This document shows positions 8,217-15,203 of a stretch of DNA of 64,000 bases, one piece after another. Below the pieces are notes generated by a model that was not told the origin of the DNA, did no database searches, and saw nothing but the letters and a program-made list of their open reading frames with translations. Numbering within the stretch: position 1 is the stretch's first letter; the number at the start of each line of letters is the position of its first letter. Source of the DNA: Promicromonospora sukumoe 327MFSha3.1 (GTDB taxonomy: Bacteria > Actinomycetota > Actinomycetes > Actinomycetales > Cellulomonadaceae). Position numbers and translations under genes: made by a program. Location of the stretch: the NCBI RefSeq assembly GCF_000385135.1, contig NZ_ARQM01000016.1, positions 62,001 to 126,000 of the forward strand, given 5' to 3'.

Positions 8217-8303
8217 GGTAGCGTGTCCGAGCGGCCTAAGGAGCACGCCTCGAAAGCGTGTGTGGGTGAAAGTCCACCGTGGGTTCAAATCCCACCGCTA
8301 CCG
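8217..8303 (+). tRNA. tRNA-Ser(CGA)
   Basis: An 87-nt class II tRNA with acceptor stem GGTAGCG/CGCTACC, a long variable arm typical of serine tRNA, T-loop GTTCAAAT, and anticodon loop CTCGAAA. The anticodon CGA (8251-8253) reads UCG. The discriminator base is G8303 and CCA is not encoded. Confidence 0.97.
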
Positions 8304-8310
8304 CACCCTG

Positions 8311-8348
8311 AAGGCCCCCAACCGCAACGCTGTGCGGTCGGGGGCCTT
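8311..8348 (+). terminator. Terminator after tRNA-Ser(CGA)
   Basis: A hairpin with arms AAGGCCCCCAACCGCA and TGCGGTCGGGGGCCTT (15 of 16 pairs) starts 7 nt after the tRNA and should end its transcript. Confidence 0.8.
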
Positions 8349-8393
8349 CGTCATGCCCGGGCGTTACGGCAACCGGCGCGCCCTCCGATTTGC

Positions 8394-8448
8394 CGACCAT
8401 GCACCTGCTGCCAGTCCGACGGCGGGTCTGGCAGCAGGTGCATGGTCG
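8394..8448. repeat. Perfect 21-bp inverted repeat downstream of the tRNA
   Basis: Arms 8394-8414 and 8428-8448 are perfect reverse complements (core CATGCACCTGCTGCCAG) around a 13-nt loop. It lies between the tRNA terminator and the VOC gene. No T-run follows. It is unrelated in sequence to the four-copy palindrome family. It could be a second terminator or an inserted element. Confidence 0.85.
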
Positions 8449-8545
8449 ACGGCCGAGCCTCACGGTCACAGATGCGGTACCCGTCTGGTCAGGTCGTCGA
8501 CCGGTGTGGCTCCGTGGAGGGCCGCGGAGGACAGGAGCAGCAGCG

Positions 8546-8992
8546 ATGACCGTCGACGACTTCCCAGCGCCCACTGAAGGGCTTGTCGTGACCCACTTTC
8601 TGACCGTGCGAGACGTCGAGGTGTCGCGGGAGTTCTACGCCGCGATCTTCGGCGGGCAGGTGGTCCGGGCGGAGAACCCCGCGACGGTCCGGGTCACCAA
8701 CACGTGGATCATCATGAATCCCGGCGGCGGACCCACGCCCGACAAGCCGGACGTCGTCCTGCGGCCGCCCGAGCCCGGCGACCCGGTCTCCGCGTTCCTC
8801 AACGTCCGCGTCGCCGACATCGCGGCGTTCTACGCCGACGCGCGGGCGAAGGGCGCGCACTTCCTCACCGAGCCGCAGGACCGCGGTGCGGAGCTGCGGT
8901 GCTACCTGAGCGACCCGGACGGGTACCTCATCGAGATCGGGCAGACGACCGGCCTGCTGCACGGCATCACCGCCGGTCAGGGCGGGGCGTGA
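8546..8992 (+). CDS. VOC-family (glyoxalase/dioxygenase superfamily) protein
   Basis: The 148-aa product has the paired beta-alpha-beta-beta-beta units of the vicinal oxygen chelate fold, seen in VTHFLTVRDVEVSREFYAAI near the N-terminus and CYLSDPDGYLIEIGQ near the C-terminus. The final Glu in LIEIG and the early His in THFL are the usual metal-ligand positions. The substrate is unknown; related proteins are glyoxalases, bleomycin-resistance proteins or dioxygenases. The ATG has an AGGAG 8 nt upstream. The downstream peptidase gene begins 20 bp later, so the two may be cotranscribed. Confidence 0.88.
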   Translation: MTVDDFPAPTEGLVVTHFLTVRDVEVSREFYAAIFGGQVVRAENPATVRVTNTWIIMNPGGGPTPDKPDVVLRPPEPGDPVSAFLNVRVADIAAFYADARAKGAHFLTEPQDRGAELRCYLSDPDGYLIEIGQTTGLLHGITAGQGGA

Positions 8993-9012
8993 GACCGGGT
9001 AACGTCCGGGCC

Positions 9013-9936
9013 ATGGCGCGCGTCCCACGGCTTCGACCTGACCTGGCACCCCTCAAGAGGCTGGAGCCCGGCGACGTCGTCGCCCTCGTCTCGCCCGCGA
9101 GCTGGAGCGACGAGTCGTGGGTGGACGAGAGCATCGCGACCGTCGAGTCATGGGGGTTCAAGGCGCGGCTCGGAAAGCACGCCGACAACAGGCTCGGCTA
9201 CATGGCGGGCGGTGACGCCGAGCGCGCCGCCGACCTCAACGACGCGATCCGGGACCCGGAGGTCCGCGCCATCCTGACCCTGCGTGGCGGTTGCGGCAGC
9301 CTGCGGCTGCTGGCGGACGTCGACACCGACGCGCTCCGGGCGGATCCCAAGCCGCTCATCGGGTTCAGCGACATCACGGCGCTGCACCAGGTGTGGCACC
9401 AGGCCGGCGTTCCGTCGGTCCATGGCGCGGTGGCCGGGACCCGGGCCGAGACGGTGCTGAACCTCCTGCGCGGCGAGACCGGGGAGCCCGTGCGCAGCGA
9501 TCGCGACCAGTACGGCGCGTACCTCACGACGTCGGGCACGGCCTCGGGCCCGCTGTTCGGCGGAAACCTCGAGATGCTGGCACGCAGTGTCGGCATCGTC
9601 GACAACGACCTCACAGGCCACGTCCTGCTGCTGGAGATCAACCGGACGGTCGGGCTGGGCATGGTCGACCGACCGCTGACCCAGCTCATCCTGTCCGGGG
9701 CGCTCGCGGGCATCACGGGTGTCGCCGTGGGCTCGCTCGAAGGCTTCGACGGCTACGAGGACCGCGGCTGGAACGTGCTCGACGTGCTCCGGGACCGGCT
9801 GGGCTCGCTCGGCGTGCCGATCCTCGCCGGGCTGCCGCTCGGGCACATCGAGAACCCGGTGTCCGTGCCGCTCGGCGTCCGGTGCGAGCTCGACGCCGAC
9901 GAGGGCACCCTGACCGTCGCGGCGCTGAGCGCCTGA
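9013..9936 (+). CDS. S66-family LD-carboxypeptidase
   Basis: The 307-aa protein belongs to peptidase family S66, which includes LdcA, the enzyme that cleaves the terminal D-Ala from tetrapeptides in murein recycling, and microcin-immunity MccF. The likely triad is Ser119 in IGFSDITAL, Glu208 in LLLEINR and His278 in GLPLGHIENP. It has no signal peptide and should be cytoplasmic. Murein recycling is the default role; MccF-type detoxification cannot be excluded. Confidence 0.9.
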   Translation: MARVPRLRPDLAPLKRLEPGDVVALVSPASWSDESWVDESIATVESWGFKARLGKHADNRLGYMAGGDAERAADLNDAIRDPEVRAILTLRGGCGSLRLLADVDTDALRADPKPLIGFSDITALHQVWHQAGVPSVHGAVAGTRAETVLNLLRGETGEPVRSDRDQYGAYLTTSGTASGPLFGGNLEMLARSVGIVDNDLTGHVLLLEINRTVGLGMVDRPLTQLILSGALAGITGVAVGSLEGFDGYEDRGWNVLDVLRDRLGSLGVPILAGLPLGHIENPVSVPLGVRCELDADEGTLTVAALSA

Positions 9937-9952
9937 CCCGGGCCGGCGGAGG

Positions 9953-10144
9953 TCAGGCCCCGGGGCGACCCGTCAGCTTGCCCGTCAGCCAGCGTCCGAC
10001 CTTGCGTACGTCGGCGGCCAGATAGCGGAACTGTCCGAGCTGCGTCCAGAACACGTTGACCTGACGTCCCGCCCACGAGGCCGGGGGCTGGGCGTCGGAA
10101 GGCCGGATGAGCTCGCCCTTGGGCTTCGCGTCGTCTGCAGACAT
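9953..10144 (-). CDS. Small 63-aa protein, first of two related copies
   Basis: A 63-residue hydrophilic protein with a helical C-terminus ending in RWLTGKLTGRPGA. A second 63-aa protein at 11602-11793 ends RWLANKLSGRREA and has a similar layout (acidic/polar N-terminus, amphipathic basic C-terminal helix). I do not recognise the family. The two copies flank the GntR locus in the same orientation. Confidence 0.6.
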   Translation of the reverse strand: MSADDAKPKGELIRPSDAQPPASWAGRQVNVFWTQLGQFRYLAADVRKVGRWLTGKLTGRPGA

Positions 10145-10260
10145 GGGGGGATCGTACTGGTGCGCGCGTTGCGCCTCCGCCGTGCCCGGCCAGGACGGAG
10201 GCTCATACTTCCGTCTCGGCCGCCGGCCCTCGGGCGCGGGCCACGTCGCGCGCCCGGCAG

Positions 10261-10560
10261 TCACACCGGCCACGACCGGACCTCGCGGGTGCTGCCGCGA
10301 AGGTCGCCGTAGACATACAGGTCCATGTCGTTCCAGGAACCCGTCCACAGTGTGAAGCCCGGCCTGGTCGCCGGATAGTCGGTCGCCACCGTGATCCCCA
10401 GCTGTGCCGCGATCGCCGCGCCCTCTGACCGCCGGCTCGGGTGCACCACCAGGTGATCGCGGAACACCTCGACCCATTTAGTCCTGTTGTCCCCAACTTC
10501 CGCCAGCAGCGCCGTGACGTGTGTCGCGGAGTCCGCGAGAGCTCGGTTCAGCGGCGCCAT
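10261..10560 (-). CDS. 99-aa protein of unknown function
   Basis: The product begins MAPLNRALADSATHVTALL and ends in an aromatic, beta-rich segment (FTLWTGSWNDMDLYVYGD). I recognise no domain. Its ATG at 10560 overlaps the end of a 27-codon membrane-peptide frame by 13 bp in a different reading frame, so translation is probably coupled to that peptide. It faces away from the GntR regulator at 10823 and probably shares its control region. Confidence 0.65.
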   Translation of the reverse strand: MAPLNRALADSATHVTALLAEVGDNRTKWVEVFRDHLVVHPSRRSEGAAIAAQLGITVATDYPATRPGFTLWTGSWNDMDLYVYGDLRGSTREVRSWPV

Positions 10561-10631
10561 GCGATCACCGCCCACGCCGCAGCTATGACGTCGAACACCG
10601 CATAGACGGCCAGCAGCTCCACCGGGATCAC
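10548..10631 (-). CDS. 27-aa hydrophobic peptide upstream of and overlapping the 99-aa gene
   Basis: A GTG at 10631-10629 preceded by a strong ribosome binding site (GGAGG, 7-nt spacing) opens a 27-codon frame. The product starts VIPVELLAVYAVFDVIAAAW and ends WRR: one membrane-spanning helix with a basic tail. The stop lies inside the next gene. Size and spacing suggest a translated small membrane protein or a leader peptide coupling the 99-aa gene. It is too short for automatic gene finding. Confidence 0.6.
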   Translation of the reverse strand: MIPVELLAVYAVFDVIAAAWAVIAWRR

Positions 10632-10688
10632 GATTCGCCTCCGTCGCTACCGACCACCATGACTGCTCCCTTGTTCGAGCGAGATGCA

Positions 10689-10761
10689 AACATCTTTAAA
10701 GAGGTGATAGCGCTCACTCTGGCCCACATCTTTAAAGAGGGCAACCGCATCTACAAAGAAG
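10689..10761. promoter_or_regulatory. Three direct repeats in the GntR divergent control region
   Basis: ACATCTTTAAAGAGG occurs at 10689-10703 and again at 10725-10739, and a weaker copy GCATCTACAAAGAAG at 10747-10761. Each of the first two contains the small palindrome CTTTAAAG. They are AT-rich islands in very GC-rich DNA, in the gap between the divergent membrane peptide and GntR genes. They are likely operator sites for the GntR protein, which is inference from position. Confidence 0.7.
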
Positions 10762-10822
10762 TTCGCTGGAGGAGCCCGAACCGAGTTGTCTCGGTCCCGG
10801 AGGGGACGCATAGGGTTGAGCC

Positions 10823-11572
10823 ATGTCTAAAGATGCGAAGCAGGGGGTGGCCGAGACGATCGCGGCCGAGCTCCGCGACGCCATCGAGCGTGGGGAGTAC
10901 GGGCCGGGCGACCAGCTGCCCGGGGAGAACTCGCTCATCGAGGACTACGGCGCTGCGCGTCTGACGGTGCGCAGCGCGCTCGGGATGCTGCAGGCCGAAG
11001 GGTTGACGACCACTCGCCGCGGTGTCGGAGTGTTCGTGCGGTCCTTCGACCCGATCGTCCGCAACGGCATCAGCCGCGTGAGCGCGCGAAAGTGGAACGC
11101 CGGCCGCAGCGTGTGGGACGACGAGACCAGCGGTCGTCGCCCGACCGTCGATCACATCGAGATCGTCGCGGAGGCCGATGCGCCTGCCGACGTCGCCGCC
11201 ATCCTCGACAGCGACGCGAAGGTCGCCACCCGTCGCCGGCGTTACCTGCTGGACGGCAAGCCCGTCATCGTGGCGACCTCATATCTCCCGGCGAAGCTCG
11301 TCGCTGAAAGCCAGGTGCTGGAGCAGGAGACGGGTCCGGGCGGCATCTACGCCCGCCTGGCCGAGCTCGGGCACGCTCCCGCGCACTTCCGCGAGGACAT
11401 CGTCGGTCGCATGCCCACCAAAGCTGAGAGCGAAGAGCTCGCCGTCCCGGCCGGCACGCCCGTCTTCGTGCTGACGCGCACCGCCGTCACCGAGCAGGGC
11501 GATCCGGTCGAGGTCAACGTCATGGTGATGGACGCGGGCTCCTACGTGCTGCGCTACGACTTCGACGCGTAG
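10823..11572 (+). CDS. GntR/HutC-type transcriptional regulator
   Basis: The 249-aa protein has an N-terminal GntR winged helix (about residues 5-75: ELRDAIERGEYGPGDQLPGE, then LTVRSALGMLQAEGL) and a C-terminal UTRA ligand domain (about 95-245). The HutC subfamily usually represses a neighbouring operon and is released by a small molecule. The candidate target is the divergent 27-aa/99-aa gene pair, through the repeats at 10689-10761. KorSA-type GntR proteins of actinomycete integrative elements have the same architecture, but no integrase, replication or transfer gene is visible here. Confidence 0.92.
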   Translation: MSKDAKQGVAETIAAELRDAIERGEYGPGDQLPGENSLIEDYGAARLTVRSALGMLQAEGLTTTRRGVGVFVRSFDPIVRNGISRVSARKWNAGRSVWDDETSGRRPTVDHIEIVAEADAPADVAAILDSDAKVATRRRRYLLDGKPVIVATSYLPAKLVAESQVLEQETGPGGIYARLAELGHAPAHFREDIVGRMPTKAESEELAVPAGTPVFVLTRTAVTEQGDPVEVNVMVMDAGSYVLRYDFDA

Positions 11573-11601
11573 CTCGGTCGGGCTGGATCGGTCCCGGCGG
11601 G

Positions 11602-11793
11602 TCAGGCCTCGCGGCGGCCTGACAGCTTGTTCGCCAGCCAGCGCGCAGCCTTGAGCAGTTCGGCCGCGAGGTCACGGAGGTCCCTGAACTCCGCGCGCAG
11701 CGAGTCCATCAGGCGGTCGGTCGGGGTGCCCTCGGGCGGGTCTCCCCGGCGACGGATGTGCCGCGCCTCGTGGGGCTCGTCTTCAGCGGGCAT
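11602..11793 (-). CDS. Small 63-aa protein, second related copy
   Basis: Sixty-three residues, charged N-terminus (MPAEDEPHEARHIRRRGD) and an amphipathic C-terminus ending RWLANKLSGRREA, matching the end of the protein at 9953-10144. Function unknown. It lies 9 bp downstream of the P-loop kinase gene on the same strand, so it may be the second gene of that unit. Confidence 0.6.
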   Translation of the reverse strand: MPAEDEPHEARHIRRRGDPPEGTPTDRLMDSLRAEFRDLRDLAAELLKAARWLANKLSGRREA

Positions 11794-11802
11794 GCACGGA
11801 TC

Positions 11803-12354
11803 TTATTGCTGGCTCGACGGGTGACCGCCGTCGAAGAACGCCTCCACCTCCCGCCGCGACCGCAGCCGGTGGAACGTCAGGTGGGCGTTCTCGGGGGCGC
11901 TCATCGCGTCCCCGAAGTGCCGCGGGTGCCGTCTGAGCTGCTGCAGCGACCAGCGGACGATCGAGTCCCGCTTCCAGGGCGCGAGCGCGTCGGTCCAGGG
12001 CTGGCGGAGGCCCGTGCCCGGCCAGAGCTCGGTCTGGTCGATCGCGCGCAGCAGCGTCCGGCGGTACACCCGCGCGAGCACGAGCGGCTTTGGCGGGTCG
12101 ATCCAGACGACGGTGTCGGCGCGGGCCCAGATCGCGGGCCGCAGCGCGGAGTAGTTGCCGTCGAGCACCCACACGTCGCCGGCCACGGCGGCCTCGGCGT
12201 TCCGCACGAAGTCTTCCTGCGGGCGCGGCGTCCACCCCGGGCCCCAGTAGAGCGCGTCCAGCTCCACGTGGCCGACGCCGAGGTGGGCCGCCAGGCGGCG
12301 CGCGAACGTGGACTTGCCCGACCCGGACGCTCCGACCACCGACACCCTGTGCAC
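11803..12354 (-). CDS. P-loop nucleoside-kinase-like protein (FlaR/topology-modulation type)
   Basis: The 183-aa protein starts MHRVSVVGASGSGKSTFARR, with the Walker A motif at residues 8-15, followed by ELDALYWGPGWTPRP and DGNYS. This pattern is typical of adenylate-kinase-like proteins annotated as FlaR or DNA topology modulation proteins. It probably phosphorylates or binds a nucleotide or other small substrate; none can be assigned. There is no signal or membrane segment. Confidence 0.82.
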   Translation of the reverse strand: MHRVSVVGASGSGKSTFARRLAAHLGVGHVELDALYWGPGWTPRPQEDFVRNAEAAVAGDVWVLDGNYSALRPAIWARADTVVWIDPPKPLVLARVYRRTLLRAIDQTELWPGTGLRQPWTDALAPWKRDSIVRWSLQQLRRHPRHFGDAMSAPENAHLTFHRLRSRREVEAFFDGGHPSSQQ

Positions 12355-12388
12355 CGGAAGAAGTTAGCCCAACGGGAGGTCCGAGCCC

Positions 12389-12595
12389 TCAGGAATTCTC
12401 GGCGCCCTCGGCGACCGGATCGTCCGGAGCCAGTTCCGCCGTGCCCACTTCAGCCGTGTCCGGGTCGGGCCCCGGCGGATCGGTCCACCGCGCCAGCTCC
12501 CGGTCCACCACCTCCTCGGCTCGCCGGATCCAGCACCGTTCCCACGGCCAGCGCAGCGGTCCCCAGCCCGCCCGCCCGAGGCCGTCGTCCCTCAT
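12389..12595 (-). CDS. 68-aa acidic protein coupled to a membrane protein
   Basis: The product begins MRDDGLGRAGWGPLRWPWER and has a strongly acidic Pro/Asp/Glu tail. It is unrecognised. Its ATG overlaps the stop of the upstream membrane-protein gene by 4 bp (ATGA), which is the main support for its being translated. The pair may form one functional unit. Confidence 0.55.
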   Translation of the reverse strand: MRDDGLGRAGWGPLRWPWERCWIRRAEEVVDRELARWTDPPGPDPDTAEVGTAELAPDDPVAEGAENS

Positions 12596-13053
12596 GAGCG
12601 CCCGGCCGGGAGCGTGAGCATCGCCAGCGAGCCCGCGACCAGGGCGAGCACCGAGAGCGACACGCACACCCAGGTCAGGACGTACGTCGTCCGGAGCACG
12701 TGCTCGTTGAAGGCGACCCGGACGTACAGGGCCCGGAAGAACTCCAGGTCGGTCTTGGCCGCGTCCCAGCCCTCGCGCCGGGACCGGGCGAGCGTGGCGG
12801 TGACGTCCGGCTCGCGGATGCGGTCGGCCATGTACAGCACGACCGTCGCGACGGCCGCCAGGGCCAGGACCGCCACCCCGACCGTGGGCCAGAGGCCGGT
12901 CGTGGCGCCGGCCTCCCAGGCCGTCGCGTTGATCGCGAGGGAGCCACCAAACGCGAACGTGGCGATGACCTTCTCCCCGTCGACGCGCCACCGCTGGTGG
13001 CCTAGGGATCGCTCCAGCGCCCGCTCTGCCGTTCCCCGCAACGCCGCGTCCAT
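12592..13053 (-). CDS. Three-TM membrane protein, PycTM/SLATT-like topology
   Basis: The 153-aa protein has hydrophobic helices at about residues 27-45, 54-75 and 122-147, with a soluble helical region between the second and third. Two close helices followed by a cytoplasmic helical section and another helix is the layout of small effector membrane proteins such as DUF5706 (PycTM) and SLATT domains, but I see no diagnostic motif and no nucleotide cyclase nearby. Function is therefore unassigned. It is the first gene of a two-gene unit with the 68-aa protein. Confidence 0.72.
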   Translation of the reverse strand: MDAALRGTAERALERSLGHQRWRVDGEKVIATFAFGGSLAINATAWEAGATTGLWPTVGVAVLALAAVATVVLYMADRIREPDVTATLARSRREGWDAAKTDLEFFRALYVRVAFNEHVLRTTYVLTWVCVSLSVLALVAGSLAMLTLPAGRS

Positions 13054-13334
13054 GAGGGTGATTCTTCTGCGCGGCCCGACGGCTGTCGAGATGTACCGAG
13101 ATGCCGGGTTCGGCCCTGACCAGGAACGTTGGGCCGCCTGACCTGCGCCACCCTCGAACCCGGAGGGGAATGTGGCCTCGGAAAGACTGGTTGACCTGGG
13201 CATATATCACCCGCGAGGTCTTGCGTCGCCCGCCGCCGATGGGCTGGACTGGCCCTCACGCCTACAGGCGTCTGCCCCGGTGGCAACCGAACGAGCCCAC
13301 ATCACCCATGCCGGCATTCCAGGAGGAGAAAACG

Positions 13335-13742
13335 ATGACGGACAACGAGACGTCGCGCGCGGAGAGATTCGCATCCGGCAAGGCGGCCCTCGATACGTAC
13401 CACGACGGCGCGGGCCACGGCGTCATCGAGTCGCTGGCCGACATCGCTCCCGAGCTCGGCCACCAGATCGTCGCGTGGGGCTACGGGGACATCCTGTCCC
13501 GGCCTGAGCTGGACCCGCGGGAGCGGCAGCTCGTGACCCTTGGGATGCTCACCGCGATGGGCGGCAGCGAACCGCAGCTCGAGGTGCACATCGGCGCGTC
13601 GCTGAAGGTCGGTCTCACGCCGCAACAGATCATCGAGGTCTTCCTGCACAGCTCGGTCTACTGCGGGTTCCCGCGAGCCCTGAACGCCGTCGCCGTCGCC
13701 AAGAAGGTGTTCGCCGAGCGCGGCCTGATGCCGCTGGCCTGA
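13335..13742 (+). CDS. Carboxymuconolactone decarboxylase family protein
   Basis: The 135-aa all-helical protein matches the CMD/AhpD-like family, with core LDPRERQLVTLGMLTAMGG and VGLTPQQIIEVFLHSSVYCG. It lacks the CxxC pair of AhpD peroxidase partners, so it is of the gamma-carboxymuconolactone decarboxylase type. No beta-ketoadipate genes are nearby, and a general redox or decarboxylase role is uncertain. A strong ribosome binding site (AGGAGGAG) precedes the ATG at 13335. It is convergent with the HxlR regulator gene. Confidence 0.88.
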   Translation: MTDNETSRAERFASGKAALDTYHDGAGHGVIESLADIAPELGHQIVAWGYGDILSRPELDPRERQLVTLGMLTAMGGSEPQLEVHIGASLKVGLTPQQIIEVFLHSSVYCGFPRALNAVAVAKKVFAERGLMPLA

Positions 13743-13780
13743 CCTGGGCCCGCTCCACGCGGACCACCCGGGCCGGCAGC

Positions 13781-14161
13781 CTACGGCCGCGGCAGCGCCG
13801 CCGCGTCGCGGTGCTCGACCAGCTCGGACCGCTCCCGGCGGATCCGGTCCACGCCCCAGGCGCCGAGCGGGGCGAGCGCCGCGTTGAGCGCCGCGCCGTG
13901 CTCGGTGAGCGAGTACTCGACGCGGGGCGGCACCTCGGCGTGCACGCGGCGGGTCAGGAGCCCGTCCGCCTCCATCTCGCGCAGGTGCTGGGTCAGCATC
14001 TTCTCGCTCACGCCCGGCAGCCCGCGGCGCAGCTCGGCGAACCGCCGCACGCCGTGCTCGTCGAGCTCCCAGAGGATCAGGCCCTTCCACTTGCCGCTCA
14101 CCACGTCGAGGGCGGCGTCGATGCCGCAGATGTAGGGGCCGTTGCGGGGTGCCTTCGCCAT
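13781..14161 (-). CDS. HxlR-family winged-helix regulator
   Basis: The 126-aa protein has the HxlR signature: CGIDAALDVVSGKWKGLILW near the N-terminus, recognition region GVSEKMLTQHLREMEADGLL and a beta-wing RRVHAEVPPRVEYSLTEHG. HxlR proteins often sense electrophiles or aldehydes through cysteine; one Cys (residue 12) is in the usual N-terminal position. It is divergent from two imine-reductase-like genes with a perfect palindrome between, so it very likely controls them and itself. Confidence 0.93.
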   Translation of the reverse strand: MAKAPRNGPYICGIDAALDVVSGKWKGLILWELDEHGVRRFAELRRGLPGVSEKMLTQHLREMEADGLLTRRVHAEVPPRVEYSLTEHGAALNAALAPLGAWGVDRIRRERSELVEHRDAAALPRP

Positions 14162-14180
14162 CGCGTGCTCCTTCTGCCTC

Positions 14181-14204
14181 GGTACTTACCAAAAGGTAAG
14201 TACC
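14181..14204. promoter_or_regulatory. HxlR operator palindrome
   Basis: GGTACTTACC AAAA GGTAAGTACC is a perfect palindrome with 10-bp arms in the divergent gap between the HxlR gene and the imine-reductase operon. A partial half-site (GGGTACTTCC) follows at about 14217. It fits the GTAC-rich sites typical for HxlR proteins. Confidence 0.85.
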
Positions 14205-14285
14205 CCAGTAATTAGTGGGTACTTCCACGATCGTACGTCCCCCGGTGAGCATGGTCAGGTCCCCATCGATCTGAGGAGAACCACC

Positions 14286-15203
14286 ATGACCACCCCCGAG
14301 AGCACCGGCGTCACGGTGCTCGGACTGGGCGCCATGGGCAGCGCCCTCGCCTCCGCGCTGCTCGACGCCGGCCACGCCACGACCGTCTGGAACCGCACCC
14401 CCGCGCGTGCCGCCGGCCTCGCCGCCCGGGGCGCCGCGGCGCCGTCGGACATCGCGGACGCCGTGACGACCCACCCTCTGGTGATCGCCTGCCTGCTGGA
14501 CCACGCCTCCGTGCACGAGACGCTCGACCCCGTGATCGGCACCCTGCGGGGCGCCACCCTGGTGAACCTCACGACCACCACGCCGAACGAGGCCCGCGAG
14601 CTCGCCGGCTGGGCCGCTGAGCACGGCGTCGCCTACCTCGACGGCGCGATCATGGCGACCCCGCCCATGATCGGCACCGCCGAGGCCTCGATCCTGTACA
14701 GCGGCCCCCGGGAGGTGTTCGACTCCGCGCTCCCCGTGCTCGACCGCTGGGGCACCAGCACCTACGACGGCGCCGACCCCGGCCTGGCCTCGCTGTTCGA
14801 CCTGGCGCTGCTCTCGGGCATGTACACGATGTTCGCGGGGTTCCTGCACGGTGCCGCGATGGCCGGCTCCGCCGGCATGACCGCCACCGAGTTCGCCGCG
14901 CGCGCCACGCCGTTCCTCAGCGCCATGACGGCGGGCTTCGCGCACGACGCCGCCGTGGTCGACGGCGGCGACTACACGGCCCCCGGCCAGCAGAGCCTCG
15001 ACTTCTCGGACCTGAGCCACATCGTCCGCGCGAGCGAGGAGCAGGGCGTCGCGCCCGGACCCGTCGCGGCCGTGCAGGAGCTGATCAGCGGGCAGATCGC
15101 CCAGGGGCACGGCGCCGAGGGCTTCGCCAGGATCTACGAGAGCCTGCGGGCCCACCTGGCCGAGAGCACCCACCACGACGACCGGGCGGAGGCCCTCCGA
15201 TGA
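14286..15203 (+). CDS. Imine reductase-like NAD(P)-dependent oxidoreductase (Asp type)
   Basis: The 305-aa protein has an N-terminal Rossmann domain (GLGAMG at residues 13-18, VWNRTP for NADP phosphate recognition) and the C-terminal helical domain of the 6-phosphogluconate-dehydrogenase-like/imine reductase group. In the segment GLASLFDLALL, Asp172 occupies the position of the catalytic Asp found in (R)-selective imine reductases. The physiological substrate is unknown. It overlaps the next gene by 4 bp (ATGA) and is under the HxlR operator. An AGGAGA site precedes the ATG. Confidence 0.88.
   Translation: MTTPESTGVTVLGLGAMGSALASALLDAGHATTVWNRTPARAAGLAARGAAAPSDIADAVTTHPLVIACLLDHASVHETLDPVIGTLRGATLVNLTTTTPNEARELAGWAAEHGVAYLDGAIMATPPMIGTAEASILYSGPREVFDSALPVLDRWGTSTYDGADPGLASLFDLALLSGMYTMFAGFLHGAAMAGSAGMTATEFAARATPFLSAMTAGFAHDAAVVDGGDYTAPGQQSLDFSDLSHIVRASEEQGVAPGPVAAVQELISGQIAQGHGAEGFARIYESLRAHLAESTHHDDRAEALR

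Noticed and set aside
8217-11800. Integrative element inserted at tRNA-Ser(CGA)
   Set aside because: The KorSA-like GntR protein and small proteins are suggestive, but there is no integrase, no replication or transfer gene and no second copy of the tRNA 3' end.
13054-13334. A promoter-like TTGACC with CATATAT at about 13192-13210
   Set aside because: The two boxes are only a few bases apart, not the spacing of a sigma-70-type promoter.
13302-15176. A 624-codon reverse-strand frame across the CMD, HxlR and first imine-reductase genes
   Set aside because: It runs antisense through genes with clear domains and encodes composition-biased sequence with no motif.
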